Of a DNA stretch of 64,000 nucleotides, positions 19,655 to 28,285 are shown in pieces. Numbering within the stretch: position 1 is the first letter of the stretch; each line of letters starts with the position of its first letter. A program made the translations under genes and the position numbers. Origin of the DNA: Pantoea sp. Ep11b (GTDB lineage: Bacteria; Pseudomonadota; Gammaproteobacteria; Enterobacterales; Enterobacteriaceae); the NCBI RefSeq assembly GCF_040783975.1, contig NZ_CP160631.1, positions 682,001 through 746,000 of the forward strand. Direction: 5' to 3'. The notes beneath the pieces were generated by a model that had not been told where the DNA came from, did no database searches, and saw only the letters and a program-made list of their open reading frames with translations.

Positions 19655-20463
19655 CGTGGCCACTCCGCCAGCAGTCCGCGACAGACCGGCTTATCATGCG
19701 CGACCGCCAGCAGCTCGCACAGGGTGCCGCAGAGGTCGGTCTGCTGCGGCGCAAGGTCCGGCTGTAGCGAGAACGCGCGGCCAAAGACAAACAGCGGCAC
19801 GGTGGTCTCCTCCGGCAGGATCCCGCCGTGGGAGCGGTCGTCGTTCATGCCGTGATCAGCCGTGACCATCACCTGATAGCCTTCCGCCAGCCACGAAGGC
19901 ATCCACTGCGACAGCAGGCCGTCGGCGATGCGCGCCCGGTTGCGATACTGGGGCGAGCAGAGCCCCGACTTATGCCCGGCATCGTCGATGTTCATCGGGT
20001 GGATCAGCAGAAAATCGGGATCGTGACGCAGCCGCAGACTCTCTGCATCTTCAAACAGATGCGAGTCGGGATAGCTGTCGTCAGAGTAAAAATGGCCATA
20101 CTGAATGGGCAGGTCCGGCGCGTCGGTGTGACGGTCGCGCGCCGGAACGAACGGGGTCCGGTTATAGAGCTCACTTACCCAGTGGTAGGCGGCCGCCGCC
20201 GTCGTCAGTCCGGCGGCCCGCGCAAAGTGAAATACGCTGCGTTCGCGACTCAACCGGCTGACGCCATTATGAATAATGCCGCTTCTGACCGGCGGAACAC
20301 CAGTCAGAATGCACTCATAAAGCGGGCGCGACAGTGACGGCAGCTCACAGGTCATACGGTAATAGAAGCCGTTGCCCTGCGAACATTCGGCATGCAGATA
20401 ACCCATTGCATGTTGCGCCACCTGATTGCTCAGGCCGTCCAGCACCACCAGGATCGTTTTCAT
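19651..20463 (-). CDS. Cytoplasmic alkaline-phosphatase-superfamily hydrolase
   Basis: 270 residues without a signal peptide. Metal-site residues of the nucleotide pyrophosphatase/phosphodiesterase branch can be placed: Asp9 in VVLDG, a serine nucleophile candidate Ser45 in PSLSRP, Asp160 and His164 in DDAGHKSG, Asp203-His204 in TADHGM, and His212. The family cleaves phosphodiesters, phosphate monoesters or, in PhnA, the C-P bond of phosphonoacetate. Being encoded inside an ABC import operon, it probably cleaves the imported compound in the cytoplasm and releases phosphate. It lies 20 bp after the binding-protein gene and overlaps the next gene. Substrate unknown. Confidence 0.82.
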   Translation of the reverse strand: MKTILVVLDGLSNQVAQHAMGYLHAECSQGNGFYYRMTCELPSLSRPLYECILTGVPPVRSGIIHNGVSRLSRERSVFHFARAAGLTTAAAAYHWVSELYNRTPFVPARDRHTDAPDLPIQYGHFYSDDSYPDSHLFEDAESLRLRHDPDFLLIHPMNIDDAGHKSGLCSPQYRNRARIADGLLSQWMPSWLAEGYQVMVTADHGMNDDRSHGGILPEETTVPLFVFGRAFSLQPDLAPQQTDLCGTLCELLAVAHDKPVCRGLLAEWPR

Positions 20464-20483
20464 TCCGTTCTCCCCGCCAGCGG

Positions 20484-21545
20484 CTACTGCTGCATGTTGA
20501 TGATGACGTTTTCCTGCCACAGGCGCGGCAGCATTTTCGACGATTTATCCCATGCAGTCTGGTCCTTAACCGGACGGGCGTTTTTATATTCCGATTGCGG
20601 TAGCAGGCGAGCCTGAACGTCCGCCGGCAGCGTCAGATGCTCAGCACGGATCGGGCGGGCATAGCCCTTCGCCAGGTTGATCTGCCCCTGATCGGAGAAG
20701 ATATATTCGCGGGTCAGTTTCGCGGCGTTTGGGTGTTTTGCATATTTGTTGATAAGGGTGGTGTAGCCGGAGGTCACTGAACCGTCAGAGGGGATCACCA
20801 CTTCATAGCGATTTTTGTCGATCTGGTCACGGTAGTTCAGGGCGTTGAAGTCCCATACGACCGCCATCTGCACTTCACCCTTTTCGATGTTAGCGATCAC
20901 CGGATCGGTCACGCCAAGACGTCCCTGTTTTGCCAAATCCGCAAAGAAGGCCAGCGCCGGTTTCAGGTTCTTCTCATCGCCGCCCAGCGCGTAGTTTGCC
21001 GCCAGTACGCCGTTAGCCGCCTGAGCTGCCACGCCGACGTCGCCGATAGTAACCACATACTTACCTTTCTTCAGATCGGCCCAGCTGTGGGGAATATCTT
21101 TGACCTGCTGCTTGTCGATCAGAAAGGCAATGGTGCCGGTATAGGCCAGCGCCCAGTGTCCCTCTTTATCTTTGGCCCAGTCCGGGATCTGATCCCAGTG
21201 GGTGGGTTTGTAGGGCTGGGTCACGCCTTTAGCCACGGCAATGGGACCAAAGGCGGCACCGACGTCACCGATATCAGCACTGGCGTTCTCTTTCTCCGCC
21301 TCGAACTTGGCCAGCTCCTGAGCCGACGACATATCCGTGTCGCTGTGCTTCAGGCCATATTTGCTGCTGATGTCCTGCCAGGTCTCTTTCCAGTTGGCCC
21401 AGCTGTCCGGCATCCCGACGCTGTTGACCTGACCTTCACTGCGTGCGGCTTTTTCCAGCGCGGCAGGGTCGTTATCGGCGGCCTGCGCAACGGGCAGGGT
21501 AAGCACAACAGCACTGGCTACTACAGAGGCGATAAACGCTTTCAT
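20484..21545 (-). CDS. Periplasmic solute-binding protein of the import operon
   Basis: 353 residues with a signal peptide (cleavage near AQA, residue ~22). The fold is the family-1/6 extracellular binding protein used for ferric iron, polyamines, sugar phosphates and 2-aminoethylphosphonate. I see no Tyr-Tyr iron-binding pair of the FbpA type and no close PhnS signature, so the substrate is open. First gene of the operon; a Pho box is centred ~86 bp upstream of its ATG. Confidence 0.85.
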   Translation of the reverse strand: MKAFIASVVASAVVLTLPVAQAADNDPAALEKAARSEGQVNSVGMPDSWANWKETWQDISSKYGLKHSDTDMSSAQELAKFEAEKENASADIGDVGAAFGPIAVAKGVTQPYKPTHWDQIPDWAKDKEGHWALAYTGTIAFLIDKQQVKDIPHSWADLKKGKYVVTIGDVGVAAQAANGVLAANYALGGDEKNLKPALAFFADLAKQGRLGVTDPVIANIEKGEVQMAVVWDFNALNYRDQIDKNRYEVVIPSDGSVTSGYTTLINKYAKHPNAAKLTREYIFSDQGQINLAKGYARPIRAEHLTLPADVQARLLPQSEYKNARPVKDQTAWDKSSKMLPRLWQENVIINMQQ

Positions 21546-21606
21546 CTCAGTTGCTCCGGGTGTAAGTTGATGGGCCTGACTGGTCTAGTCCAGCAAGAAC
21601 CGAGCC

Positions 21607-21640
21607 AATGTAGCCCCTGTATATGAACGATTTATGACAA
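21607..21640 (-). promoter_or_regulatory. Pho box and -10 of the import operon
   Basis: On the minus strand TTGTCATAAATCGTTCAT (21640-21623) matches 15 of 18 positions of the PhoB consensus CTGTCATAAATCTGTCAT. Ten bases further a -10 candidate TACATT appears (21612-21607), the spacing usual for PhoB promoters where the Pho box replaces the -35. Confidence 0.72.
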
Positions 21641-21751
21641 GGCGGCGCGGGGCGGGGAATGGGGAGAGAAAGCGGCGGCCGGTCAGCCGGTCGATGGCAT
21701 GTTTACCTGAACAGTAAGTGTGCGGGGTCGCACTAAAATGAGGCTACTGTT

Positions 21752-22459
21752 GTGGAGTCACCAGCACTCAAATCGGCGGACGCGATCGCCAGCGCCCTGC
21801 TGACGCGCATCCACTCTGGCGAGTTCAGCGGCGGACGGCTGCCCGCCGAGCGTGCCCTGAGCGAGGCGTTCAGCACTACCCGCATCACTCTGCGGGAAGC
21901 ACTGGGCAAGCTGGAAGCGCAGGGGGTGATCTACCGGGAACTGCGGCGCGGCTGGTTTATTGCACCGCCGCGGCTGATCTATAACCCGCTGCATCACAGC
22001 CATTTTCATGCCATGGCGCTCGCGCAGGGACGGCAGGCGACCACCGAAGTGATCGCCGCTGAAGAGGTCGCGGCGCACGAGAGCGTGGCGACCGCGTTGC
22101 AGCTGACGCCGGGTTCGGCGGTTTACTGCATCCGCCGCCTGCGGCGTATCGATGGACGCGCGGTGCTCTATGTCGAACACTACCTCAATCCCCGTTTTTT
22201 CCCGGATTTGCTCGGCGAAGACCTGACGCGTTCACTGACCGATCTCTACGACCAGCGTTACGGCATCCGTTACGGCGGGGCGCGCTTCACCATCCTGCCC
22301 GGTCCGTTACCGGAGATCGCCGCACCGACGCTGAATGTGGCATCCGGCAGTCCCGGACTGCTGATCACCCGCATCAATCGCAACCAGCATCGGGAAGTGA
22401 TTGACTGCGACTGCGAATACTGGCGTTACGATGCGCTCTGCGTGGATGTGGAAGCCTGA
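21752..22459 (+). CDS. GntR-family regulator with UTRA domain
   Basis: 235 residues from a GTG with GAGG eight bases upstream. Residues ~1-75 are the winged helix (RLPAERALSEAFSTTRITLREAL), ~95-230 the UTRA ligand-binding domain of the HutC/PhnF group. It is divergent from the import operon across a 206-bp region and most likely responds to the imported compound. PhnR, the 2-aminoethylphosphonate regulator of Salmonella, is in the same subfamily, which fits a phosphonate-type substrate without proving it. Confidence 0.85.
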   Translation: MESPALKSADAIASALLTRIHSGEFSGGRLPAERALSEAFSTTRITLREALGKLEAQGVIYRELRRGWFIAPPRLIYNPLHHSHFHAMALAQGRQATTEVIAAEEVAAHESVATALQLTPGSAVYCIRRLRRIDGRAVLYVEHYLNPRFFPDLLGEDLTRSLTDLYDQRYGIRYGGARFTILPGPLPEIAAPTLNVASGSPGLLITRINRNQHREVIDCDCEYWRYDALCVDVEA

Positions 22460-22467
22460 GTCAATAT

Positions 22468-22483
22468 TGTGATTTGCGTCACA
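22468..22483 (+). promoter_or_regulatory. CRP site before psiE
   Basis: TGTGATTTGCGTCACA matches both half-sites TGTGA-N6-TCACA exactly, 47 bp before the psiE start. E. coli psiE is known to be controlled by cAMP-CRP. Confidence 0.8.
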
Positions 22484-22530
22484 CTCGCGCATGATAGCGC
22501 GCGCTGATAACCTCTTTTTTAAGGCGCAAC

Positions 22531-22941
22531 ATGAGTGACAAAAATCCGTTTGCCCGCCACCTTGCCACGCTGCTGCAGTGGGTGCTGAATCTGGGCCTGC
22601 TGAGTCTGGCGATTATCCTTATCGTCTTCCTGGGCAAAGAGACGATCCACCTGGCAAACGTGCTGTTTAATACCGGCGAGCAGGCCTCTTCCTACCTGCT
22701 GATTGAGGGAATCGTCATCTATTTCCTCTATTTCGAGTTTATTGCGCTGATTGTGAAGTACTTTCAGTCAGGCTATCACTTTCCGCTGCGCTACTTTGTC
22801 TATATCGGCATCACGGCCATTATCCGGCTGATCATCGTCGACCATAAAAATCCCTTCGATACGCTCTGCTACTCGGCCGCGATACTGATTCTGGTAATCA
22901 CGCTGTGGCTGGCAAACAGTAACCGGCTGAAACGCGAGTAA
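22531..22941 (+). CDS. psiE: Phosphate-starvation-inducible protein PsiE
   Basis: 136 residues, exactly the E. coli length, with four predicted membrane helices and the conserved [15 protein letters not shown] and [10 protein letters not shown] segments. Function is unknown; the E. coli gene is PhoB-activated and CRP-repressed. AAGG precedes the ATG. A CRP site is clear here, but I cannot find a good Pho box in the 71 bp upstream. Confidence 0.94.
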   Translation: MSDKNPFARHLATLLQWVLNLGLLSLAIILIVFLGKETIHLANVLFNTGEQASSYLLIEGIVIYFLYFEFIALIVKYFQSGYHFPLRYFVYIGITAIIRLIIVDHKNPFDTLCYSAAILILVITLWLANSNRLKRE

Positions 22942-22946
22942 TCTCT

Positions 22947-22968
22947 CTGCCGTCTGACACGACGGCAG
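22947..22968 (+). terminator. psiE hairpin
   Basis: CTGCCGTC-TGACAC-GACGGCAG stem just after psiE, no T-run. Confidence 0.35.
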
Positions 22969-23027
22969 GTGTTCGCATCGCCGCTCTGCGCTAAACTACC
23001 GACCTGAAAATTACCGGGAGTGGTGCT

Positions 23028-23540
23028 ATGTCGCAAGACGCGCTCAGCTTATTACGTGCGCTCAACTGGCTTTCGCCGTCGCAGGCTGCCCCTGCGCCAT
23101 CTTTGCTCGACTGGCTGATGGAGGAGGATTCGATGACGCGCCGTTTTGAACAGCATTGTCAGCGGGTCACGGTTCAGCCGCTGCGAGAAGGCTTTATCAA
23201 CGCCAGCGAACTGGCTGAGGAGAGGGCGCTGTTGCCAGATGATGAACGCTTCTGGCTGCGTGAAGTGCTGCTGTTCGGCGACGATCAGCCCTGGCTGGCG
23301 GGCCGCACGCTGGTGCCGGAAAGCACCCTCAACGGGCCGGAGGCGATGCTGCAACAGCTCGGCACCCGTCCTCTGGGCCGCTATCTTTTCTCCTCATCGA
23401 CGCTGACCCGCGATTTTATAGAGCCGGGGCAGGTGGAGGGATTGTGGGGGCGGCGTTCGCGCCTGCGTCTCTCCGGCAAACCGCTGTTGCTGACTGAACT
23501 ATTTTTACCCGCATCGCCATTCTATCGTGATCGGGACTGA
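23028..23540 (+). CDS. ubiC: Chorismate pyruvate-lyase UbiC
   Basis: 170 residues. Converts chorismate to 4-hydroxybenzoate, the first committed step of ubiquinone synthesis. Conserved blocks: [36 protein letters not shown] and [21 protein letters not shown], with active-site Arg and Glu residues of the family. GGGAGTGG lies before the ATG. The next gene, ubiA, starts ten bases after the stop, so the two are co-transcribed. Confidence 0.95.
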   Translation: MSQDALSLLRALNWLSPSQAAPAPSLLDWLMEEDSMTRRFEQHCQRVTVQPLREGFINASELAEERALLPDDERFWLREVLLFGDDQPWLAGRTLVPESTLNGPEAMLQQLGTRPLGRYLFSSSTLTRDFIEPGQVEGLWGRRSRLRLSGKPLLLTELFLPASPFYRDRD

Positions 23541-23550
23541 GGGCTCTGTA

Positions 23551-24432
23551 GTGCAAAATAGTATGACCATGAAATGGCGGGCTTACGCCCGCCTGATGCG
23601 TATCGACAAACCGATCGGGACGCTGCTGCTGATGTGGCCAACGCTCTGGGCGTTGTGGCTGGCGGATATGGCCGTGCCGCCGCTGCCGGTGCTGGCGGTT
23701 TTTGTCGCCGGTGTGTTCGTAATGCGTGCGGCCGGTTGCGTGATCAATGACTATGCCGACCGTAAGGTGGATGGGCACGTTGAGCGCACAAAGCATCGGC
23801 CTCTGGCCAGCGGGGCGGTGAGCGCCAGAGAGGCGAAGCTGCTGTTTGTCATCCTGGCGCTGGTGGCTTTTGCGCTGGTGCTGACCATGAACCTGATGAC
23901 AATTCTGCTCTCCGTCGTCGGGCTGGCGCTGGCCTGGGTTTACCCCTTTATGAAGCGTTATACCCATCTGCCGCAGGTGGTGCTGGGTGCTGCCTTTGGC
24001 TGGGCAATTCCCATGGCGTGGTCAGCAGTTAGTGAGTCCTTACCTCTCGTCTGCTGGCTGGTGTTTATCGCCAATATCTGCTGGACGGTCGCCTATGATA
24101 CGCAGTATGCGATGGTGGACAGGGATGACGATCTGAAGATTGGCGTGAAGTCGACCGCGATTCTGTTTGGCCGTTTTGACAAGCTGATCATCGGTCTGCT
24201 GCAGCTGGCGACCCTGGTGCTGATGGCGCTGGTGGGGATGATGCTGCATCTGAATGGTGCCTTCTACTGGACGCTGCTGCTGGCGGCGGCGCTGTTTGTT
24301 TATCAGCAGAAGCTGATCGCCGGGCGCGAACGGCAGCCCTGTTTTCAGGCGTTCCTGAATAATAACTATGTCGGGATGGTGCTGTTCCTTGGCGTGCTGA
24401 TGAATACGCCGCCGTTCAGCCAGCTATTCTGA
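23551..24432 (+). CDS. ubiA: 4-hydroxybenzoate octaprenyltransferase UbiA
   Basis: 293 residues from the GTG at 23551, chosen because GAGGG precedes it and the distance to RLMRIDKP equals that of E. coli UbiA. An integral membrane prenyltransferase with the two Asp-rich motifs NDYADRKVD (~67) and [12 protein letters not shown] (~188) that bind Mg-diphosphate. Attaches the octaprenyl tail to 4-hydroxybenzoate made by UbiC. Confidence 0.96.
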   Translation: MQNSMTMKWRAYARLMRIDKPIGTLLLMWPTLWALWLADMAVPPLPVLAVFVAGVFVMRAAGCVINDYADRKVDGHVERTKHRPLASGAVSAREAKLLFVILALVAFALVLTMNLMTILLSVVGLALAWVYPFMKRYTHLPQVVLGAAFGWAIPMAWSAVSESLPLVCWLVFIANICWTVAYDTQYAMVDRDDDLKIGVKSTAILFGRFDKLIIGLLQLATLVLMALVGMMLHLNGAFYWTLLLAAALFVYQQKLIAGRERQPCFQAFLNNNYVGMVLFLGVLMNTPPFSQLF

Positions 24433-24497
24433 CAGCGTTCCGGGTATAAAAGGCCGGTTCATTGCTGCCGTGCGCCTTCCGGGCTGAATTTCAGGCA

Positions 24498-24531
24498 TAA
24501 AAAAGGCGACCTCATGAGGTCGCCTTTTTAT
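24498..24531. terminator. Bidirectional terminator between ubiA and plsB
   Basis: AAAAAGGCGACCTC-AT-GAGGTCGCCTTTTT is a perfect inverted repeat with A- and T-tracts on both sides, between convergent genes. Confidence 0.93.
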
Positions 24532-24544
24532 CTGCAGGCAGATG

Positions 24545-26968
24545 TCAGTCGTGCGCCACGGCGGTTTCAATCGTCAGGCGAACGTCATTGGTCACCAGGT
24601 CTGCCAGAATGTGCCAGGTGGCCTGGGTCTGCGCGACATCGGCATCGCCGCGATCACTGATATACCCTTCGTCGCGCAGCGTCAGTACCAGCGAGGTGAA
24701 GACGGCTTTGTCGAAGAACTCCGGTGCGTTGATGCCGTGCAGTACCGACAGTCGCTGTGCCAGCGTCCGGCTCTCTTTTTCCAGCGTGCCACGGTTAATC
24801 GTTGGCTTGGCACTGAGAATGGAGAAGGTAATAGCGTAACGCTGCAGCGTTTCACGCACCCCGGCGGCCAGCAGTTGCAGCGTGCGGTAGCGCGCCGCAG
24901 TGAAGCGCAGCTCACCGGCTTCGCGCGTGATCAGGCCCTGACGCGCCAGCTCCTGACACAGGTCAGCCAGCAGTTGCGGCAGTTCATCGGTCTGCCAGCG
25001 CAGGAACAGCTCACTCTTCAGCATCGGGTAGATCAGGCTCACCTGACGCAGCAGTTCGGCTTCGCTCAGCGTCTGATGCTGCTGAACAATGGCGGCAATC
25101 AGCGACGGCATCACCAGCATGTGATGAATGTTGTTGCGATAGTAGGTCATCAGCACCGCCTGCTCGCGCGGCAGAATGATGATGTCACCGATACTGTCCT
25201 TTTCACTCTCAAACTTGTTCATGCCCATGGCGTGATCCAGCAGTGCTTCCGCTGAGAGATCGGGCACCGTCGCGTTGGGTGAGTAAGGCACATTGCGCAG
25301 AAGCTGGGTGTAGCACGCCAGCTGCTCAATCAGCTGTTCGCGCGTTAGTGAGCGCTGACGTGACGCCAGCAGGGCGGTGACACAGAGGTTCATGGCATTG
25401 GCTGCGCCCGCTTCATTGATCCGCACCATCAGGCTGGCAGCGATATCGTTGACGGTCGGCGTTAACCAGCTCGGACGCTGCGGCTCGATCGGATCGATGT
25501 CGTCGCGCCATTCCGGCACGCGCTTGTTGAGATAGTTAACCAGCGGCATCGGCTCGCCAAAGTTAACGTAGCCCTGGCCGAGATTACGCAGCTTGCGTAA
25601 GCCCCGTACCATCTGCATGAAGCCCTCTTTCTCTTTCGCCGCGCCGCGCAGCTCTTTGGCGTAAGTCCCCACTTCCATCACATGCTCATAGCCGATGTAG
25701 ATCGGCACCAGCGTAATCGGGCGATTTCCGCCGCGCAGCATCGCCTGTAGCGTCATTGCCAGGGTGCCGGTTTTCGGGTCCAGCAGGCGACCGGTGCGTG
25801 AACGGCCCCCTTCGACAAAGTACTCAACCGAATAGCCACGGGTAAACAGCTCGCCGAGGTATTCGCGGAACACCGTGGCATAGAGCTTATTACCCTTAAA
25901 GGTACGACGGATAAAGAACGCGCCCAGACGACGGAAAATCGGGCCAGCCGGCCAGAAGTTGAGGTTGATACCGGCTGCGATATGCGGCGGCACCAGACCC
26001 TGATGGTAGAGCACATAGGAGAGCAGCAGATAATCCATGTGGCTGCGATGACAGGGCACATAGACGATCTCATGGCCATCCTGCGCCAGCTGACGCACTT
26101 TTTCGCCGCCGTTGACGTTGATGCCCTGATAGAGACGGCTCCAGAGCCAGCCCATGACACGGTCAGTGACACGAATTGCTTCATAGGAGAAGTTGGCCGC
26201 AATCTCTTCCATCATCTCGATGGCATTCTGCTGCGCTTTCTCGTGGGAGATCTTTTTGCTGCGTGCTTCATCTTCTACCGCTTTTTCAATCGCTTTGGAT
26301 TGCAGCAGACGATTAAAGAGATCCTGACGCGCCGGTAAACGCGGGCCAATCGCGGCCAGCCGCTGACGGGCAAAATGAATACGGGCCACGCGGGCCAGCT
26401 TCTGGGCGATCGACTTGTCCGTTCCGTGTTCGGTTGCCATACGGCGCAGCGAAACGGTCGGCGAGAAGCGGACAAAACTGTCGCGTCCGTGCCAGATGAC
26501 GGCAAAGAATTTCTGTACCCCGTTCAGGACCCGCAGATGGGGCGTTGGCTCGCCCTGAACTTCACGTCCCGGCGCGCGGCCAAACATCACGGTGACTGGC
26601 AGCATCTGAATATCCAGCGTGGGATTGTTTCGATGCAGATCGAGGTAGTCGTGAAAGATTTTCACGGATTCGACGCTGGGCACAAAATAGGGGAAAACGC
26701 GCGGACCATCGTGAATAAAGACGTGACGCGGCAGCAGCGCGCCGTCAATCTCCAGCGGAGAGAGCGGATCGGGCAGATGATGCCGCAGACACTGGGCGCG
26801 CAAAGTCAGTAAGTCGGCCTTCGAATCGTAAGGCAAAACATACATAATAGGCCGGGTCGGATCCAGACCATGTTCTGACACGGGATCGGCCGGAATGGCC
26901 TTACTTTTTACCAAAAACGACAGTGGTAAGTTAAGCAGTTTGTAATAGAGTTTACGCCAACCTGACAT
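24545..26968 (-). CDS. plsB: Glycerol-3-phosphate acyltransferase PlsB
   Basis: 807 residues from the ATG at 26968, matching the mature E. coli start MSGW. Makes lysophosphatidate from acyl-ACP or acyl-CoA at the inner membrane, the first step of phospholipid synthesis. Acyltransferase motifs: HRSHMDYL (catalytic HX4D, ~306), [13 protein letters not shown] (~350), [10 protein letters not shown] (~385) and PIYIGYE (~420). An ATG three codons earlier (26977) has a closer AGAGG and could be the true start. Divergent from dgkA, as in E. coli. Confidence 0.96.
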   Translation of the reverse strand: MSGWRKLYYKLLNLPLSFLVKSKAIPADPVSEHGLDPTRPIMYVLPYDSKADLLTLRAQCLRHHLPDPLSPLEIDGALLPRHVFIHDGPRVFPYFVPSVESVKIFHDYLDLHRNNPTLDIQMLPVTVMFGRAPGREVQGEPTPHLRVLNGVQKFFAVIWHGRDSFVRFSPTVSLRRMATEHGTDKSIAQKLARVARIHFARQRLAAIGPRLPARQDLFNRLLQSKAIEKAVEDEARSKKISHEKAQQNAIEMMEEIAANFSYEAIRVTDRVMGWLWSRLYQGINVNGGEKVRQLAQDGHEIVYVPCHRSHMDYLLLSYVLYHQGLVPPHIAAGINLNFWPAGPIFRRLGAFFIRRTFKGNKLYATVFREYLGELFTRGYSVEYFVEGGRSRTGRLLDPKTGTLAMTLQAMLRGGNRPITLVPIYIGYEHVMEVGTYAKELRGAAKEKEGFMQMVRGLRKLRNLGQGYVNFGEPMPLVNYLNKRVPEWRDDIDPIEPQRPSWLTPTVNDIAASLMVRINEAGAANAMNLCVTALLASRQRSLTREQLIEQLACYTQLLRNVPYSPNATVPDLSAEALLDHAMGMNKFESEKDSIGDIIILPREQAVLMTYYRNNIHHMLVMPSLIAAIVQQHQTLSEAELLRQVSLIYPMLKSELFLRWQTDELPQLLADLCQELARQGLITREAGELRFTAARYRTLQLLAAGVRETLQRYAITFSILSAKPTINRGTLEKESRTLAQRLSVLHGINAPEFFDKAVFTSLVLTLRDEGYISDRGDADVAQTQATWHILADLVTNDVRLTIETAVAHD

Positions 26969-27096
26969 AGACAACATGAAGCCTCTTGTTAGCAAAGCGC
27001 CGCAAGCATACCAGAAAGTGCAGCGAAGATCTGTGGTGGTGCGAATTGCACGCAGCCCAGACATTGACGTCAATACGATGAAAGGGTTCCCCCATC

Positions 27097-27465
27097 ATGG
27101 CAAATAACGCCACCGGACTTATCAGAATAGTTAAAGCCGCAGGTTACTCATGGCAGGGGCTGCGTGCCGCCTGGCAGCATGAAGCGGCATTTCGCCAGGA
27201 GGCGCTGGCCGCGCTGGTTGCCATTATTATCGCCTGCTGGCTGGATGTGGATGTAGTCTCACGTATCCTCATGATTGGGTCCGTGGTGCTGGTGGTCATT
27301 GTCGAAATCCTTAACAGTGCCATTGAAGCGGTAGTCGATCGCATCGGTCAGGAGCATCATCCGCTGGCTGGTCGGGCAAAAGATATGGGATCGGCCGCGG
27401 TGCTGATCAGCATTCTACTGGCTCTGTTTGTCTGGATCGCGCTGCTCTGGACACATTTGCGATAA
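27097..27465 (+). CDS. dgkA: Diacylglycerol kinase DgkA
   Basis: 122 residues, E. coli length, three membrane helices. Conserved EAAFRQE near the N-terminus and VEILNSAIEAVVDRIG (~69-84) carry the Mg and catalytic Glu residues. Phosphorylates diacylglycerol released when membrane-derived oligosaccharides and lipopolysaccharide are modified. Followed by lexA after 105 bp. Confidence 0.97.
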   Translation: MANNATGLIRIVKAAGYSWQGLRAAWQHEAAFRQEALAALVAIIIACWLDVDVVSRILMIGSVVLVVIVEILNSAIEAVVDRIGQEHHPLAGRAKDMGSAAVLISILLALFVWIALLWTHLR

Positions 27466-27510
27466 GCGTTCCATATCGCGTCGGAAGCCGCGTTTTGCGG
27501 GACAATCGGT

Positions 27511-27562
27511 TTCCATTTCACCAATACCTGTATATACTCACAGCGACTGTATAAACAACCAG
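27511..27562 (+). promoter_or_regulatory. lexA promoter with two SOS boxes
   Basis: LexA boxes CTGTATATACTCACAG (27528-27543) and CTGTATAAACAACCAG (27547-27562) lie in tandem before lexA, as in E. coli. A -35 TTCCAT (27511-27516) and -10 TATACT (27533-27538) put the first box over the -10. Confidence 0.95.
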
Positions 27563-27570
27563 GGGGCGGG

Positions 27571-28185
27571 ATGAAAGCATTAACCAGCAGGCAGCAGCAG
27601 GTCTATGACCTGATTCGCGACCATATTACTTCAACGGGCATGCCGCCTACGCGTGCCGAGATTGCCGCGCAGCTGGGATTCCGTTCGCCGAATGCGGCAG
27701 AAGAGCATCTGAAAGCGCTGGCGCGTAAAGGCGTCATCGAGATCGTGTCCGGTGCTTCGCGCGGCATCCGTCTGTTGATGGAAGAAGAAGCCTCAGAAGG
27801 CTTACCGCTGATTGGCCGGGTTGCTGCCGGTGAACCGATCATGGCGCAGGAACATATCGAAACCCACTACAAGGTGGATCCGGGCCTGTTTAAGCCGTCG
27901 GCTGACTTCCTGCTGCGCGTCAGCGGAATGTCGATGAAAGATATCGGGATTATGGATGGCGATCTGCTCGCGGTGCATAAGACCCAGGATGTGCGTAATG
28001 GTCAGGTCGTCGTGGCGCGCATCGATGATGAAGTCACGGTGAAGCGCTGGAAAAAGCAGGGCGCTATCGTGCATCTGCTGCCTGAAAACAGTGAATTTGA
28101 CCCGATCGTGGTTGATACCCGTGCGCAGTCGCTGACTATTGAAGGTCTGGCCGTGGGCGTGGTTCGCAACGGCGAATGGCTCTGA
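27571..28185 (+). CDS. lexA: SOS repressor LexA
   Basis: 204 residues. N-terminal winged helix (~1-70) and C-terminal S24 peptidase-like self-cleavage domain. The scissile bond is Ala86-Gly87 (RVAAGEP); catalytic Ser121 (SGMSMKD) and Lys158 (TVKRWKK). RecA filaments trigger self-cleavage and derepress the SOS regulon, which includes the downstream dinF and uvrA/ssb in this window. GGGGCGGG precedes the ATG. Confidence 0.98.
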   Translation: MKALTSRQQQVYDLIRDHITSTGMPPTRAEIAAQLGFRSPNAAEEHLKALARKGVIEIVSGASRGIRLLMEEEASEGLPLIGRVAAGEPIMAQEHIETHYKVDPGLFKPSADFLLRVSGMSMKDIGIMDGDLLAVHKTQDVRNGQVVVARIDDEVTVKRWKKQGAIVHLLPENSEFDPIVVDTRAQSLTIEGLAVGVVRNGEWL

Positions 28186-28285
28186 TTTTTCTGCCCGCGT
28201 GCATTCGCCCGCTCTGATGCTATTCTGTCTGCCCTAATTTTGTCGCTGCCCTGTCTGCGCAGCGACACTGAGCACGGAACGGCGA

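Noticed and set aside
17017..21545. Ferric iron importer (FbpABC/AfuABC type)
   Set aside because: The operon contains a phosphohydrolase-type enzyme, carries a Pho box rather than a Fur box, and has a UTRA-type regulator.
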